Below are positions 33,015-44,635 of a stretch of DNA of 64,000 nucleotides, one piece after another (the stretch's first letter is position 1; each line of letters begins with the position of its first letter). Both the position numbers and the translations under genes were made by a program. The DNA is taken from the NCBI RefSeq assembly GCF_020171115.1, contig NC_058095.1, positions 81,458,001 through 81,522,000 on the forward strand, read 5' to 3'. This DNA comes from Neogale vison (taxonomy: Eukaryota > Chordata > Mammalia > Carnivora > Mustelidae). The notes beneath the pieces are model-generated. The model did not search any database, had not been told where the DNA came from, and was given only the letters and a program-made list of their open reading frames with translations.

Positions 33015-33290
33015 ATCCCAGATGATGTAGAGTACCAGAGACAGAGAGAAGAGCAGTGGTTGCAGGGACCAGGGTGAGGCAATGAGCCGTGAGTGATTAG
33101 TAGCACAGATTCCTCTGTGATGCAAATGTTCTACAAGTAAATGGTTGTGCAACACTCTGAGTGTACCTAATGGGCACCTTGATACAAAACTGAAAAGGAC
33201 CAGAGTAAGAGTTTATGTAAACTAAAATTCTACCTTATTTAACGAAGAAAATATATTAAGCCATTATACAGGTGTATAAAAAAAAACACA
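33015..33290 (+). repeat. Possible ancient L1 (L1M-type) 3' end
   Basis: The order of phrases (GTGGTTGCAGGGACCAGGG, then ATGGTTGTGCAACACTCTGA, then GTGTACCTAATGGGCACCTT) resembles the 3' ends of ancient mammalian L1M elements as I remember them. It ends in A-rich sequence at about 33281. This is recognised by phrase order only. Confidence 0.35.
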
Positions 33291-33325
33291 AAAATTACAA
33301 AGAGGGCATGACAGGGAAGGGGAAC

Positions 33326-33725
33326 TCATCTTTGGGGTTTCCGCCAGCACAAACTGTTGCTCAGAAGTTCAGGATGTTGCTCCACTGAGACAGGTGGTGG
33401 ACCAGGCTCTTCAGGAACTCCAGTAACATGGCCAGGACTATGCTGGACCTCTGGGTTGGGTAAAGGGGCTGGTGGCTCTTCCACTTCTGGAGAGAGAATT
33501 AGAGCCCTGACTACAAACTGCACTGGCCTCAGTGTACAGGAGACATCACTGCTCTGCCTGATTGGTGAGCTCCAAAAGCAGGGATTGGTTGGGCCAGCTC
33601 AGGTTCTGAAAATGCAGCAGGTGCCGCAGTGGGAGCTGAGGCAAGTTCCTGAGGTGGATCAGAATCTTGTTCTGGGGCTGGTACGGTAGCTCCATGAAGA
33701 GGAAGTATCATCAGCATGATTGACT
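33326..33725 (-). pseudogene. RALGDS-like Pro/Glu-rich block
   Basis: The minus-strand reading contains PAPEQDSDPPQELASAPTAA and FSEPELAQPIPAF, ending at a TGA (33529-33531). A second open stretch, 33523-33326, has LSPEVEEPPAPLPNPEVQ and VPEEPGPPPVSVE. RALGDS has a Pro/Glu/Ala repeat linker between its N-terminal and catalytic domains, and this composition and position fit it. Low complexity makes the homology weaker than for the other blocks. Confidence 0.5.
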
Positions 33726-33989
33726 TCCCATGTCCCTTCTAATAAAGGAAACTTTTCCCGCCACTCAATGTGGTCTGCATCCAAGAACCAATCTGTGGAA
33801 GGTCTGCCTGACTGAAGACCATGGGGACAGGGATCTGAGACTTCTCACTCCTCTCAGCCCAACTGCACTCTATGGAGGCTTGCTCAGTGTGGCCCACCCT
33901 GTCCCTTCCACAGGCCCAGGTTAGTAACACCAGTCTTTCTCACACTCAGCCTCTGACTAAGTGGGATCAAGGTGTTGCAGCTTTGACAG

Positions 33990-34136
33990 CAGAAGCTAGG
34001 AACCGTGTTCCAAATCTGAGCCTGGCCATTGAGCCCCAGGGATGCCAGCAACATATTCAGGCTGAGAAATTCTGGAGGCTGGACACAATCCTCGGGATAT
34101 TGTTCTAGCCATGTGTTTGAGATGGAGGAGATGGCC
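33990..34136 (-). pseudogene. RALGDS-like exon (ISSI..TWLEQYPED block)
   Basis: A good acceptor (minus-sense TGTCTATCTCCAG) precedes GGCCATCTCCTCC, which encodes ISSISNTWLEQYPEDCVQPP, then EFLSLNMLLASLGLNG. This parallels the segment of RALGDS after the REM core, which carries a similar AISSI...TWLDQY...QPPDF pattern. No stop occurs in the block. The downstream end of the exon could not be placed. Confidence 0.65.
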
Positions 34137-35719
34137 CTGGAGATAGACAGGCAGAAGAGTCAGAGGACAGGGCACCCTCCCAAACCAATATCCCAGGGAA
34201 CCCCTGTGGGAAATTGAGAGCTGGGCTTACATCTCCTGTCAGAGGACAGTTCAATTCATTGTCCACCTGTGATCTGGCAGTCCTACCTGAGACAGGCCTG
34301 GTCAAAGACAACAAGCTGGCAAAAAGCCACTATGTGTGCAAGTCCTTAATCAATGATGTGAGCACTCCTGTACTTCTTAGGGGAGCTGGACACTCCTCAG
34401 TCAGTCTTCTTATCCACTTGCCACTTGAATTCAACTGCATGTGCCCAGGGAGTGGTGGTTTCTGGCCTCTAAATTACCCTCACTCCACAGGCCACTGCTC
34501 TCTGAAGAGCCAACCAAGGAGGGAGCAAATGGACTCTGTCTCTAGCCAGGACTTTCCAAGACCTTCCCAATACCTCAAATGTTACCACTTGTGCCCATGT
34601 GCTGCCCCTTTCACAAGGTGCCATGAGTGGGTCTCCTTCCACTAACACTAATCTCACACAGGGTATGGAATGTCTGGTCCCTGAGCTTTCATTGAATCTC
34701 CTGAGCACCCTCTGAGCACCCAGTGCCCAGGTTCCAACACATTGCTGAGTGTGATGGTTCACATGGCCTCTATTGTGGGTCCCAGTATTAGGGTAGAGTC
34801 AGGGCTAGGAGGGGTCGGGGTGGGGAATGAATCTATTAGGAGCAAAATCTGTCCTCTAGCCCCCTCTACTCTCCCACAGCTCCCACAGCTCTGCCCACAC
34901 CACAGATCTGCTGGGCCCCTTCTTTTCTCCATAATAAACTCTCAGAACTTCACCCTTAAAGAGGAACCAGAGATGTGGGATGTGGGTCAAAGAGTTCTTC
35001 CAACTTACAGTTCCCTGGCTGCCCTGGTGGAGTGGTAAGGCTCTCCAGCATCAGCCAAAACTCACATATTCTGCAGCTCCTGCCACCCTCATCACAGTTG
35101 GAGAAAATTCACCCATATCTAGAGAAGACCAGGGGGCATCACATGAAATAGCCTGTGGATGCTACCTTTCATCATGTCCATTGTCACTGTCTGACCCCTG
35201 ACTAGTCTGAAACCCTGGAATGCTGTCTGCTTTGTGCAGGGTTCATAGTCAACTCCTAAAGAAGTGCCTGCACTCAATGGGCCTTCCTGAATGCTTGATG
35301 AATGAAAGGGCCCCAATCAGCTCATCACAGGTTTCTGAGTGGGCCTGGGGCCCCCTGCTCACATCCAGTTATCCCTGCTCTGGTTTCATCTGACACAGAA
35401 TCTAGACAGAGTCTCACATCTCCCTTTAAATGGCCAAACATCCCAGAACAAGACCATAGCAATAGTCAGGAATAAGGCGGAGGCTTCATCATGAGCAGCA
35501 GGACAATGATAAATGAGCACAACCATAGTCCCTCTAACAGACCTTTCCACAGTCCCAGGCACCCAATTGCATCTTCCCTTTGAGACCCCACTGAGTCTGA
35601 ATAATAACTCTGCCTCAGTCAGTGGAGAAAACTGAGTCTTGGGAAGTTTTGGGACATTCCCGAAACTCACAACCAGGCCATGGCCAAATCCCATGGGCAG
35701 TTAGGGATTGTGTGCTCAC

Positions 35720-35910
35720 CTTGTCAACAGGAGGTCCAGCACCTCTAGGGCGGTGGCAAAGGCTCGGTTTATGCCCAGGAATATGTCAGCATAGCTGAGG
35801 TCTCCTCCTAGGAAGGCAGGCACCAGATGTATTTGCTTCTCTAGCAGGTTGGCCCAGTTGGTCAATAGCATGAGGGTCTCACTCCTCTTCATTGGTAAGC
35901 CACTTTTTTC
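35720..35910 (-). pseudogene. RALGDS-like exon (RasGEF N-terminal core)
   Basis: A 191-bp minus-strand exon with acceptor TTTCACCTCAG (ending at 35911) and donor ACAAG|GTGAGC (GT at 35719-35718). The frame is open throughout and encodes KRSETLMLLTNWANLLEKQ followed by HLVPAFLGGDLSYADIFLG and RAFATALEVLDLLLTR. The second half is close to the conserved REM helix region of RALGDS family proteins; the first half is diverged. Confidence 0.75.
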
Positions 35911-36054
35911 CTGAGGTGAAACAAAGGAGTCATGAGTCAGTGCTATAGCCATCAGGAGGGTTAGGGGTTGGAGCACAGCCCGAACCCCTAAGATCCCAGT
36001 GAGTTATTGCAAGAGGTGGAACAAGAGGGCTCACAGTCATAAAAACAATAAGGT

Positions 36055-36255
36055 GACTGTATGGTTCCTTGGCTTAATCCTCAGAGTCATGCTTTCGGCT
36101 CAGGTCATGATCTCAATGTACTGAGATGAGCTCCTCATAGAGCTGCGTACTTAGGGCAGAGTCTGTTTTAGGAACCATTCTCTCCTCTGCTTCTCCCCAA
36201 TCTCTCCTGGCCTCTCTCAAATCAGTGAACCGCCCAATCAATTAATAAATCTTGA
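36055..36255 (+). mobile_element. Degenerate CAN-SINE
   Basis: CTTTCGGCTCAGGTCATGATCT at 36091 and, further on, the CT-rich TCTCCTCTGCTTCTCCCCAA and TCAATTAATAAATCTT tail match a CAN-SINE in order. The head and B box are strongly mutated (GTACTGAGATGAGCTCC). It lies in the intron between the RALGDS-like blocks at 35910 and 37080. Confidence 0.75.
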
Positions 36256-37079
36256 AGCAAACAGAAAAAAGGTTCTTGGCATCCATACAAGAATTGAAGT
36301 AAGCAAAGTCGGAACTTGATGGTAACTCAGGTCAATTGTGAGCTGAGTACTGATAGCACCTCCCTGCATGAACGGCAGCAATCCTGTGATTTCTGATAAC
36401 ATATCCCATTCTTGAGAATGGAACACAAAGATATTTTCTTAGGTGAGGCAGCTCAGGAATATTAGGGCATGTAGGGTGTTTAGTGCAGCACTGTGAGATA
36501 TCAACAGAAGGGAATCTCTTCAAAGTGCTGCATCAATGAATAGCTCAATGGCTATGATAAATTACTGGCCCCCTGAAATGTTGTACTGCACAACGAGGCC
36601 CCTATTCCTGACTATGGAGGGCACCAGGGATGTGTTCCTTCACAACCAAAAGGCAGAGCAAGAGACATAGTACTCTGGGCCCCATGTTCCTTTGGGTAAA
36701 ATTATCCCAGCTCACCATGATCATGTGCAAGACTTGCAGCACTTGGGGAAGGACTGTCAGGCCAAAGGGAACACCTGGGAGCAAGAGGTAGGAAATTGCA
36801 TAATGCAGTGCAAAAGGATTCTAGATGAAAGGGATGAGACAGGGTTTAAATTCTCTTTTCTGATATTCCAGCAACTATGTGGACAGAGGCTCAGCATCTG
36901 GCCAAGGCAGGGGCAGGGCCATAGAGGCAAGTTTAGAGAGGAGATGGTGATGCAGATTTATGTGGGTACAGGACTCTAGGACGGAGCCCAGGGCAGGACT
37001 AGGTTGCCTCCTGGCACATGGGCCCCTTTTTGCTGCACTAGGGCCCTGGGTGTTTGGTCGCCCCAGCACCTGCACTCAC

Positions 37080-37190
37080 CCTGAGCCAGTGCTGGACTCT
37101 ATTGGCAGTGTGGGGCACCTTCTTGTCCTTCAAGGAGGTAGAGCAGAAGATCTCTTCATTCAGCTCCTGCCCCATCTCCAGTGTTCAGCC
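37080..37190 (-). pseudogene. RALGDS-like exon (ELNEEIFCSTSLK block)
   Basis: The minus-strand block encodes LEMGQELNEEIFCSTSLKDK and KVPHTANRVQHWLR and ends at a strong donor (CAGG|GTGAGTGCAG, GT at 37079-37078). The pattern parallels the RALGDS segment EELINGVIYSISLRK...GQRWL just upstream of the REM domain. The best acceptor-like AG is at 37192-37191. With that start, the second codon is TGA in the matching frame, suggesting decay or a different real boundary. Confidence 0.6.
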
Positions 37191-39400
37191 CTTTAAAGAC
37201 AGTGCTCGGCAGCCAGCAGGAGGGCTCAGAGCCCTGTCAGCTTCCTATGCTGGTCCTCAGACTCAAGGCACTCCATTCCAGACACACAGCACGCTAGTAT
37301 GCACATACCTCCACCAAGGAGAGAAATGTGACACAGAATCATGGCCTTGGATGTGCTCTGGCACAGGTAAGACACACCTCACAATCCTCTTTCCATCCTG
37401 CCCACCATAACATTGGTGTGGACATAAAGGGATCACCAGGATATCCACTGTCCTGCAACCTCCTCCTGCCCAGTGGCAGGAACCACACATATCCCTCTTT
37501 GCCAGAAACTCAAGAGGAGGGAATGGGGCTGCCCTGGGATGGCTCATAGGCGTGGCTGGGCCTGGCCTAGGCTCCTTTGTATTACCTTATGGAACTTCTT
37601 GCCAAATGCCCTGAGGTGTTGGGGATTAGGTTTGAGCCAAGGTCTGCAGCATGTGAAAAAGCCTTTCCCCTGGGGTTTCTGGAAACAAGAGCCCCAGGAA
37701 ATTAGGCAGGAAGCAAGAGAACATCTTTCAGTATTGGATGTCTCTAGCAAGTAACCCTGGTATTGGACTGCACTAGAATGTGGGCACCTGGTTGCAGGGG
37801 TTCTAAATTCTGCAGGGGTCTGCAGTCAAGGAAGTGTCTTCACTGCCTGGAATCACCTACCTGCGTCCACTCCTGGACTGACACACAAACAGTGCTCAGG
37901 GCTGCCGTCTGCTCATCTCCTTTGTGCATACAAGGCCACATCTTTACACAGTGACACCACCACACCCCTCTCCACAGGTCCCAAAGGAATGCCTGGGTGC
38001 AGCCAGAGTCCCACCTGACTTCAGAAACAACTCTCCACTCTTACCTGTTTTTGACCCTGGATAAGCCATTATTCCTGTCAGAGGTGCTCTGAATCTTGTC
38101 TGTACAATACAGATGATTCTATCATGTACTTACTCTAGATGTCCATAGGCATATCTGGAATAATATCTATGATATTAGAGGAGTGGTGTCACATGTAGTA
38201 AATACCTCCTAGCACATTTTCATCCTCTTCTTACTCTATGTCTGCTGCTGGTCAGATGCCACTCTACAGTCCCTAATGGTGTGTGTGTGTATGTGTTTGC
38301 ATGCACGCACACTTGCACAGTTGTTCCTGTGTCCACACACCTGTTCATCAGTGCTCAGATTCTGGAGTCCAAGATGATGACAGCCTCATCTACAGAGGGG
38401 TGAGCAATAGTTTCCAAAGATCTTGGGCTTTCTAAGTTTCCAAGCATACCCTAAAGAAGGATTGGAGCATTGGCCCTTGATGGTCAGAGTTCACCCTTAC
38501 CCCTAGAGACTGCATATCCTGTGCTGAGAGCTATTACCTCCTTTCCAATGGATAGCAGGTGGATAGAGGTCGACTCAGTAGATTGCCATGATCTGGACTA
38601 CACCTCAGACAAGAACTTGCTGGAATGTCTCCTGTCTACGATTTCAAGCTCACCCTCACCCTGATACCATCTCCATGTCCGTAGCCACTTCTTTCAGCAC
38701 AACTTTTTTCAGAGCCCTCCAGTGAATGGTTAGGTGCATCCAGGGCCCCAACTTTGAGGACACACACAAAGAGTTGGTTTCATGCCTGGTTCAACATTCT
38801 TACCAGTCTGTGATTCTGGGCAAAGCACTAATGCTGCAGGGGTCTTCACCTTCTCCTCTCAGTGTTTCCCTGAAATCCCATATCCTGTTTACACATCTTT
38901 GTTTAACCATGTCCCTGGGAGTGTGCTCTGGACTGAGTGATTCCTTCTAATTCACAGAACATGGCCACTTGACCCACAAGTACCTTCTGAGATTTAGTTC
39001 TAAAAGCTCAGTTCCCATCCCCATGCTGCCTCTGACCTGTGTTCTCTCTCAGTTCCTCACACAAGAGTACAAGCCCCTATGCTGAACCTTGACACACACA
39101 TGTGCACATGACCTAACAATGAGGGCCAACAACAGATGGAAGTACTCAGGCTTTTTTGAGATGAACTGAATCCTGCCAACATCCCTAAGTGAGCTCAGGT
39201 TCTCAGTGAACCAGGTCCTGCCTTGGTGTTTTCCACAGCCCCAAAGTACTGAGGGGCTCTGCCAGGAGCCCCTAGCTGAGCACTGCTGGATTCCCTATCC
39301 TCTGAGATTGTGAGACACTGTTTGTTGGTAAAGCCACTGTGAGTGTGGGGTACTGTGATCACACAGGACTAGGAGCAGGGTAATGATACTGTCTACCTGC
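37191..39400. other. Non-L1 sequence without recognised genes
   Basis: I found no convincing exon, RNA gene or transposon in this 2.2 kb. The RALGDS-like first exon might lie here but was not identified. A GT-rich tract with GCATGCACGCACAC lies at 38278-38315. The open frames are under 121 codons, in GC-neutral sequence, with no domain signature. Confidence 0.5.
38278..38315. repeat. Short GT/CA-rich tract
   Basis: A GTGTGTGTGTATGTGTTTGC run followed by ATGCACGCACAC, a weak microsatellite with a self-complementary middle (TGCATGCA). Confidence 0.8.
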
Positions 39401-39401
39401 C

Positions 39402-40545
39402 CTATTATAAATGATGAAGAAGGACACTATAGCATAATAAAAAGGACCTACCAACCCAAAAATCTAAATATTTCAAATATTTATGCCCCTAATTTGGGAG
39501 CAACCAAATATATACACCAGTGAATAACAAAATTTTAAAAAACCCTTAATAAGAATATAGTAATAATGGAGGACTTCAAGAACCCACTCACAGCAATGGT
39601 CATCTAAACAGATAATCAACAAGGAAACAAAGGCTTTGAATGACACATTGGACCAGATGGACTTCGTGGGGATATGCAGAGCATTCGTTTCGAAAAAAGC
39701 AGAAAACACATACTTTAGCAAGTTACATGGAACATTACCCAGAAGAGATCACAACTGGCTGAGAAATTAGGTCTTACAAGTACCAAAACACTGACATCCT
39801 ACCATGCATATTTTTCGAACACATTACTATGAATCTTGAAGTTAATCACAAGAAAAAATGTGGAAGGACCACAAGGACATGGAGGTTAAGGGCCATCCTC
39901 CTGAAGAGTGAATGGAGAATCAGGAAATTAAACAAGAGTTTAAAAATACATGGAGGCAAATGAAAATGAACATAAGACAATTCTGAACCATTGGAATGCA
40001 GCAAAGGTGGTCCTCAGAGGGAAGTAATGGCAATACAAGAAACAAGTTATATTCTCCAATACATGACCTAACCTTAAATGTAAAGGAGCTGAAGAAAAAA
40101 CAGCAAATAAAGTCTAAATCCAGCAGGTGAAGAGAAATAATAAAGATTAGAGGGCCAATCAATGATATAGAAATTAAACAAAAAGTAGAACAGATCAATG
40201 AAACGAAGAGCTGGTTTTCTGAAAGAATGAGAAAAGTGGATGAAACCCTAGGCAGACTTCTCAAAAATTAAATAGAAAGACCCAAATAAATAAAATCATG
40301 AATGAAGAAGGAGAGTTGTCAACCAACATGAAGCAACCAAGATAATATTATGTGCAATTAAAAGCCAAGAAATCAGACAATTGGGAAGAAATAGATGACT
40401 TTTTGGAAATCTATAAACTACCAAAACTGAAAGAGAAAGAAACAGAAAACCAAAACAGACCCACAGCTACCAAAGAAATGGAATTTAAAATCGTCCCAAC
40501 AAAACAGTCTTGGTCATGATGGCTTCCCAGGGGGAATTTATATTT
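39402..40545 (+). mobile_element. Old 5'-truncated L1 'J', part 1 (ORF2 endonuclease region)
   Basis: L1 similarity begins at about 39402 with the sequence for the ORF2 endonuclease block around DEEGHY (GATGAAGAAGGACACTATAG) and continues through AATATTTATGCCCCTAATTT (IYAPN). It then covers degraded D- and H-containing motifs, the linker, and the start of the RT region up to a GGCTTCCCAGGGGGAATT (GFPGEF) block at 40520. Stops and frameshifts are frequent. It is 5'-truncated and continues at 41613 and 42201. Confidence 0.85.
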
Positions 40546-41612
40546 AAATATTTATATATTTACTTATTTAAATTTCTTTTCAGTGTTCCAGAATTCATTC
40601 TTTAGGCACCACACCCAGTGATCCATGAAATACGTGCCCTCCATAAAACCTACCACCAGGTTCACCCAACATCCCACCCCCACTTCCTTCCAAAACCCTA
40701 CGTTTGTTTCTAAGAGTCCACAGTCTGTCATGGTTCATCTCCCCCTCCAATATCCACCAACACTCTTCTCCTCTCCATCTACTCATGTTCTCTGTTATTA
40801 TCCACAAATATCTTATGCTCCACAAATAAATGAAACCATATGATAATTGACTCTCTCTGCTTGATGTATTTCATTTAGCATAATCTCTTCTGGTCCCATC
40901 CACATTGATACAAATTTGGGTATTCATCCTTTCTGATGGAGACATAATATTCCATAGGATATATGGACCATATCTTCTTTATCCCTTCATCCATTGAAGG
41001 ACATCTTAGTTCTTTCCACAGTTTGCTGACTGTGGCCATTATTACTATGATCATTTGGTTAAAGATGGCCCTTCTTTTCACTACATCTGTATCTTGATGG
41101 TAAATATCCAGTAGTGCACTTGGAGGGTCATAGGGTAGCTCTATATTTAGATTCTTAAAGAATCTCCACACTCTTCGCCAAAGGGGCTGCACCAACTTGC
41201 ATTCCCACCAACAGTGGAAGAGGGTTCTCCTTTCTCCACATCCTCTCCAACGCATGTTGTTTACTTTCTTGTAAATTTTGGCCATTCTAATTGGTGTAAG
41301 GTGGTATCTCAATGTGCTTTTGATGTGAATCTCCCTGATGGCTAATGATGATGAATGTTTTTTCATGTATCTATTAGCCATTTGTATGTCTTCATTGGAG
41401 AAGTGTCTGTTCATATCTTCTGCCCATTTCTTGACATTATTATGTTTTGAGTGTGTTGAGTTTGAGTTCTTTATAGATCTTGGATATCAGCCCTCTTTCT
41501 GTAATGTCATTTGCAAATATCTTCTCCCATTCCGTGGGTTGCCTCCTTGTTTTGTTGACTCTTTCTTTTGCTCTGCAGAAGTTTTTGATCTTGATGAAGT
41601 CCCAAAAGTTCA
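40546..41612 (-). mobile_element. 5'-truncated L1 3' fragment (minus strand) inside J
   Basis: A degraded L1 in minus orientation: 3' end remnant at about 40560-40620, 3'UTR to about 40870, ORF2 C-terminal part to 41612. The frame 41414-40875 is open for 179 codons and has CWWECKLVQPLWRRVW and the Cys motif in the form MRWRGCGERRTLFHCWWEC, with the first cysteine replaced by Arg. A possible 9-bp imperfect TSD (ATATTTAAA/ATATGTAAA) brackets it. Confidence 0.85.
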
Positions 41613-41993
41613 TATGTAAACAAGAATTAATACCTATAATTCTGAAACTGTTCCAAAACATAGAAATGGAAAGAAAAGTTCCTAACTCATTGCATTACCT
41701 TGATCCCCAAACCAGACAAAGACCCCACCAAAAAGGAGAATTTCCAACAAATATACTTGATGAACATGGATGGAATCTTGCTCCCCAAGATAATAGCTAA
41801 TAGAACCTACAGTACATTCAAAGGATTATTCACCACAGCCAAGGGGGATTTGTTCCTAAGATGCAGGGGCGGTTCCATATCTATAAATCAACCGATGTGA
41901 TACAACATATTGAAAGGACAAGAAACATATGATCTTCTCAGAAAAATTATTTGAAAAAAATAAAGCATACTTTCTTAATAAAAAAAATCTGCC
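41613..41993 (+). mobile_element. Old L1 'J', part 2 (RT region)
   Basis: J resumes with AAACAAGAATTAATACC (EELIPI) and runs through TTGATCCCCAAACCAGACAA (LIPKPDK) and the ISLMN-like block to a point after the AEKAFDK region, where the SINE is inserted. Heavily mutated. Confidence 0.85.
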
Positions 41994-42200
41994 GGGCGCC
42001 TGGGTGGCTCAGTCGGTTAAAGCCGCTGCCTTCGGCTCAGGTCATGATCTCAGAGTCCTGGGATCGAGTCCCGCATCGGGCTCTCTGCTCAGCAGGGAGC
42101 CTGCTTCCCTCTCTCTCTTTCTCTCTCTCTGCCTGCCTCTCTGCCTACTTGTGATCTCTCTCTGTCAAATAAATAAATAAAATCTTTAAAAAAAAAAAAC
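41994..42200 (+). mobile_element. CAN-SINE, well preserved
   Basis: Starts GGGCGCCTGGGTGGCTCAGT, with A box (GGCTCAGTCGGTTAAAG), B box (GGATCGAGTCCC), a CT-rich stretch (CTCTCTCTCTGCCTGCCTCT), AAATAAATAAATAAAATCTT and a poly(A) interrupted by one C. Flanked by AATCTGCC at 41986-41993 and 42201-42208. This form is the tRNA-Lys-derived SINE of Carnivora. Its CT-rich tail with CTGCCTACTTGTGATC is, to my memory, typical of mustelids. The intact boxes suggest a recent insertion. Confidence 0.95.
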
Positions 42201-44450
42201 AATCTGCCACATAGATAAAGAGGAAAATATCTCAATATCATGAAAGACTAGAGCAAATGCCATCCCCATTAGAATCAATGTAAGAACTTTTCCCCTAAGG
42301 TCAGTAACATGACAGGCATGTCCTCTTTCACCACTGTTGTAAAACATGCTACTGGAAATCCGACCCTAAGCAATCAGAACAAAAATAAATAAATGCACCC
42401 AAAGTGGCAACAATAAGTCAGTCTCTCCATCTTTGCAGGTGATGAGATATTCCATGTAGAAAACCAAAAGAACTCCCCTCCCAAAATTGCTAAAACCCAT
42501 GCAGCAATTCAGCAAAGTCTCAACATATAAAACCAATGTGCAGAAGTCAGTTGCATTTCTGTACACTAACAATGAGGGAGAAGAAAGAGAAATCAAGCAA
42601 TCGATTTCATTTACAATTGCACCAAAAAGCATATGATACCTAGGATTGACCCTAACCAAAGATGAGAAAGATCTGTGTCCTGAAAATTATAGCTCACTTA
42701 TAAAAGAAGTTGAGGAAAATACCAAGGAATGAAAAAACATTCCATGCTCATGGATCAAAAGAACAAATGTTATTAAAATACCTATGCTACCCAAAGAAAT
42801 CTTCACATTCAATGCAATTTCTATTGCATTTCTACCCTCAACATTTTTCAGAGACCAGGACAAACAATCCTAAAATCTGTGTAAAACCAAAAAAGATCCC
42901 AAGAGGCCAACAGAATCTTGACAAGGAGAATGAAAAGGGGAGGCATCACAATTCCAGACTTAAAGCTGTATTTCAAAGCTGTAATCACCATGAAAATATG
43001 GTTATCACACAAAACCAGATATCCAGATCCATAGAGCTGAATAAAGTACCCAGAAAGAAACCCTCAACTCTATTGTCACCTAATTATTGACAAAGGGTGA
43101 ATGAATATCCAAAGGAAAACAGACAGTCTCCTCAACTAATGGTGTTGGGAGAATTGGACAGGCTCATGTAGAAATATGAACTTGGACCACTTTCTTACAC
43201 CACTCACAAAAATGAACTCAAAATCGATGAAAGACTTAAATGTGAAGAAGGAATCCATCAAAGTCCTACAGGTAACCACAAGCAATAACCTCTTTGACCT
43301 TGGCCAAAACAACTTTTTCCTAGACATGGGTCCAGAGACAAGGGAAACAAAACCCAACATGAACCATTGGGATTTCATCAGGATAAAAAGCTTTTGCATG
43401 GCAAAAGAAACAATCAACAAAACTGAAAGGCAGCCTACAGCCTGGGAGAAGACATTTGCAACTAACCTATCAAATAAACGTCCCATCAATCTAAGAACCC
43501 ATCAGGCTCAACATCCAAAACCCAAAAAATCCAATCAAGAAATTGCCAGAAGACATGAACAGACAAATTTGCAAAGAACACAGAAATGACTAACAGACAC
43601 ATTAAAAAAAAATACTCAACATCACTCTTGGTCAGAGTAATACAAATCAAAACCATAATGAGATACTACCTCCCACCACTAAGATTGCTAAATTGAACAA
43701 CTCAGGAAACAACCTCTTTTAGCTAGGATACAGAGAAAGTGGAACCCTTTTACACTGCTGGTGGGAATGTAAACTTTTGCGGCCACTCTGGGAATCGTAC
43801 AGAGTTTTCTCAAAAAGTTAAAAATAGAACGACCCAGTGACCCAGCAATTATACTACTAGGTATTTATCCAAAAGATATAAATATAGTGACTGGGATGGG
43901 CACATGTTCCCAGAGCTTTTGCAGCAATGTCCACAATAACCAAACTATAGAACGAGCCCTGATGTCCATTCACTGATGAATGGATCAAGAAGACTTGGTA
44001 TATGTACTTAATGGAATACTACTCAGCCATCATAAAGAAGGAAATCTTGTCCCTTGCAACAGTGTGGATGGAACTAGAGGGTATTAAACTAATGGAAAGA
44101 AGTCATTCAGAGAAAGACAAATACCACAAGGTTTCACTCCTTTGTGGAATTTAATATACAAAGCTGTTGAACATAGGGGAAGGGCAAGAAATATAAAATA
44201 GGCTAAAAACAGAGAGAAAAACAAACAAAAATAGACCCTTAACTACAGGGTCCATTACTGACGGTTGCTGGAGAGGAAGTGGGTGGGAGAATGGGGTAAT
44301 TGACGGACAGGCATCAAAGAGGGCCTTGATGTCATGAGCACTGAGTGCTATACGCAACTGAAAATCACTAAATTCTACCCTCTAGTTAACAATACACCAT
44401 ATGTAAGCTAACATGAATTTAAATAAAACTAAAATTTAAAAGTAAAAAAA
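42201..44450 (+). mobile_element. Old L1 'J', part 3 (RT to 3' end)
   Basis: ORF2 sequence continues from the RT domain (GTCCTCTTTCACCACTGTTG region) to the C-terminus, with blocks such as MHCWSxx-like remains, FMAKETINKTERQPTAWEK (43400) and a degraded Cys motif (43715-43790), to about 44145. The 3'UTR (GAGCACTGAGTGCTATACGC, then TTTAAATAAAACTAAAATTT) is of an older L1 type, different from the other elements in the window. An A-rich tail ends near 44452. Many stops are present. Confidence 0.85.
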
Positions 44451-44635
44451 AAGGAGAGGTGCAAAAATGTAGAAAAACCACTCTTCTAATTAGCTTTTTA
44501 AAAATATGTATTTTTCATTTTAAACATATGTTAATAGAAAATGTATGTGGACTTTAAGAAATGAAATATATGAACATATGGGAAGGGGAAGAGGAAAAAA
44601 TGAGAGCAGAAACAATTCTTAAGGATACAGACAAA
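44451..44635. other. Short unassigned A/T-rich gap
   Basis: A 185-bp A/T- and purine-rich stretch between the tail of J and the 5' end of E. No feature recognised. The bases just before 44636 would be the left TSD of E, whose right copy lies beyond the window. Confidence 0.5.

Larger units (their letters stand above)
33300..37190 (-). pseudogene. RALGDS-like gene fragment (RasGEF N-terminal part)
   Basis: Minus-strand blocks in the right order resemble the N-terminal half of Ral guanine nucleotide dissociation stimulator. They are 37190-37080 (QELNEEIFCSTSLKDKKV...RVQHWLR), 35910-35720 (LEKQIHLVPAFLGGDLSY and IFLGINRAFATALEVLDLLL, the RasGEF N-terminal/REM core), 34136 to about 33990 (ISSISNTWLEQYPEDC and QPPEFLSL) and a Pro/Glu-rich block, 33717-33529 (APEQDSDPPQELASAP). 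Splice signals flank several. The catalytic RasGEF and Ras-binding domains are absent: downstream sequence becomes L1. A TGA lies in frame near the start of the first block and another stop in the last, so this is most likely a decayed or truncated duplicate. RALGDS family proteins activate Ral GTPases downstream of Ras. Confidence 0.65.

Noticed and set aside
37328..37754. Frames of 70-120 codons on both strands between 36.7 and 37.75 kb
   Set aside because: No recognisable domain, no consistent splice context, overlapping on both strands; treated as non-coding.
42001..42075. tRNA gene suggested by A and B boxes
   Set aside because: It is the tRNA-Lys-derived head of a CAN-SINE with a CT-rich tail, poly(A) and TSD, not a functional tRNA gene.
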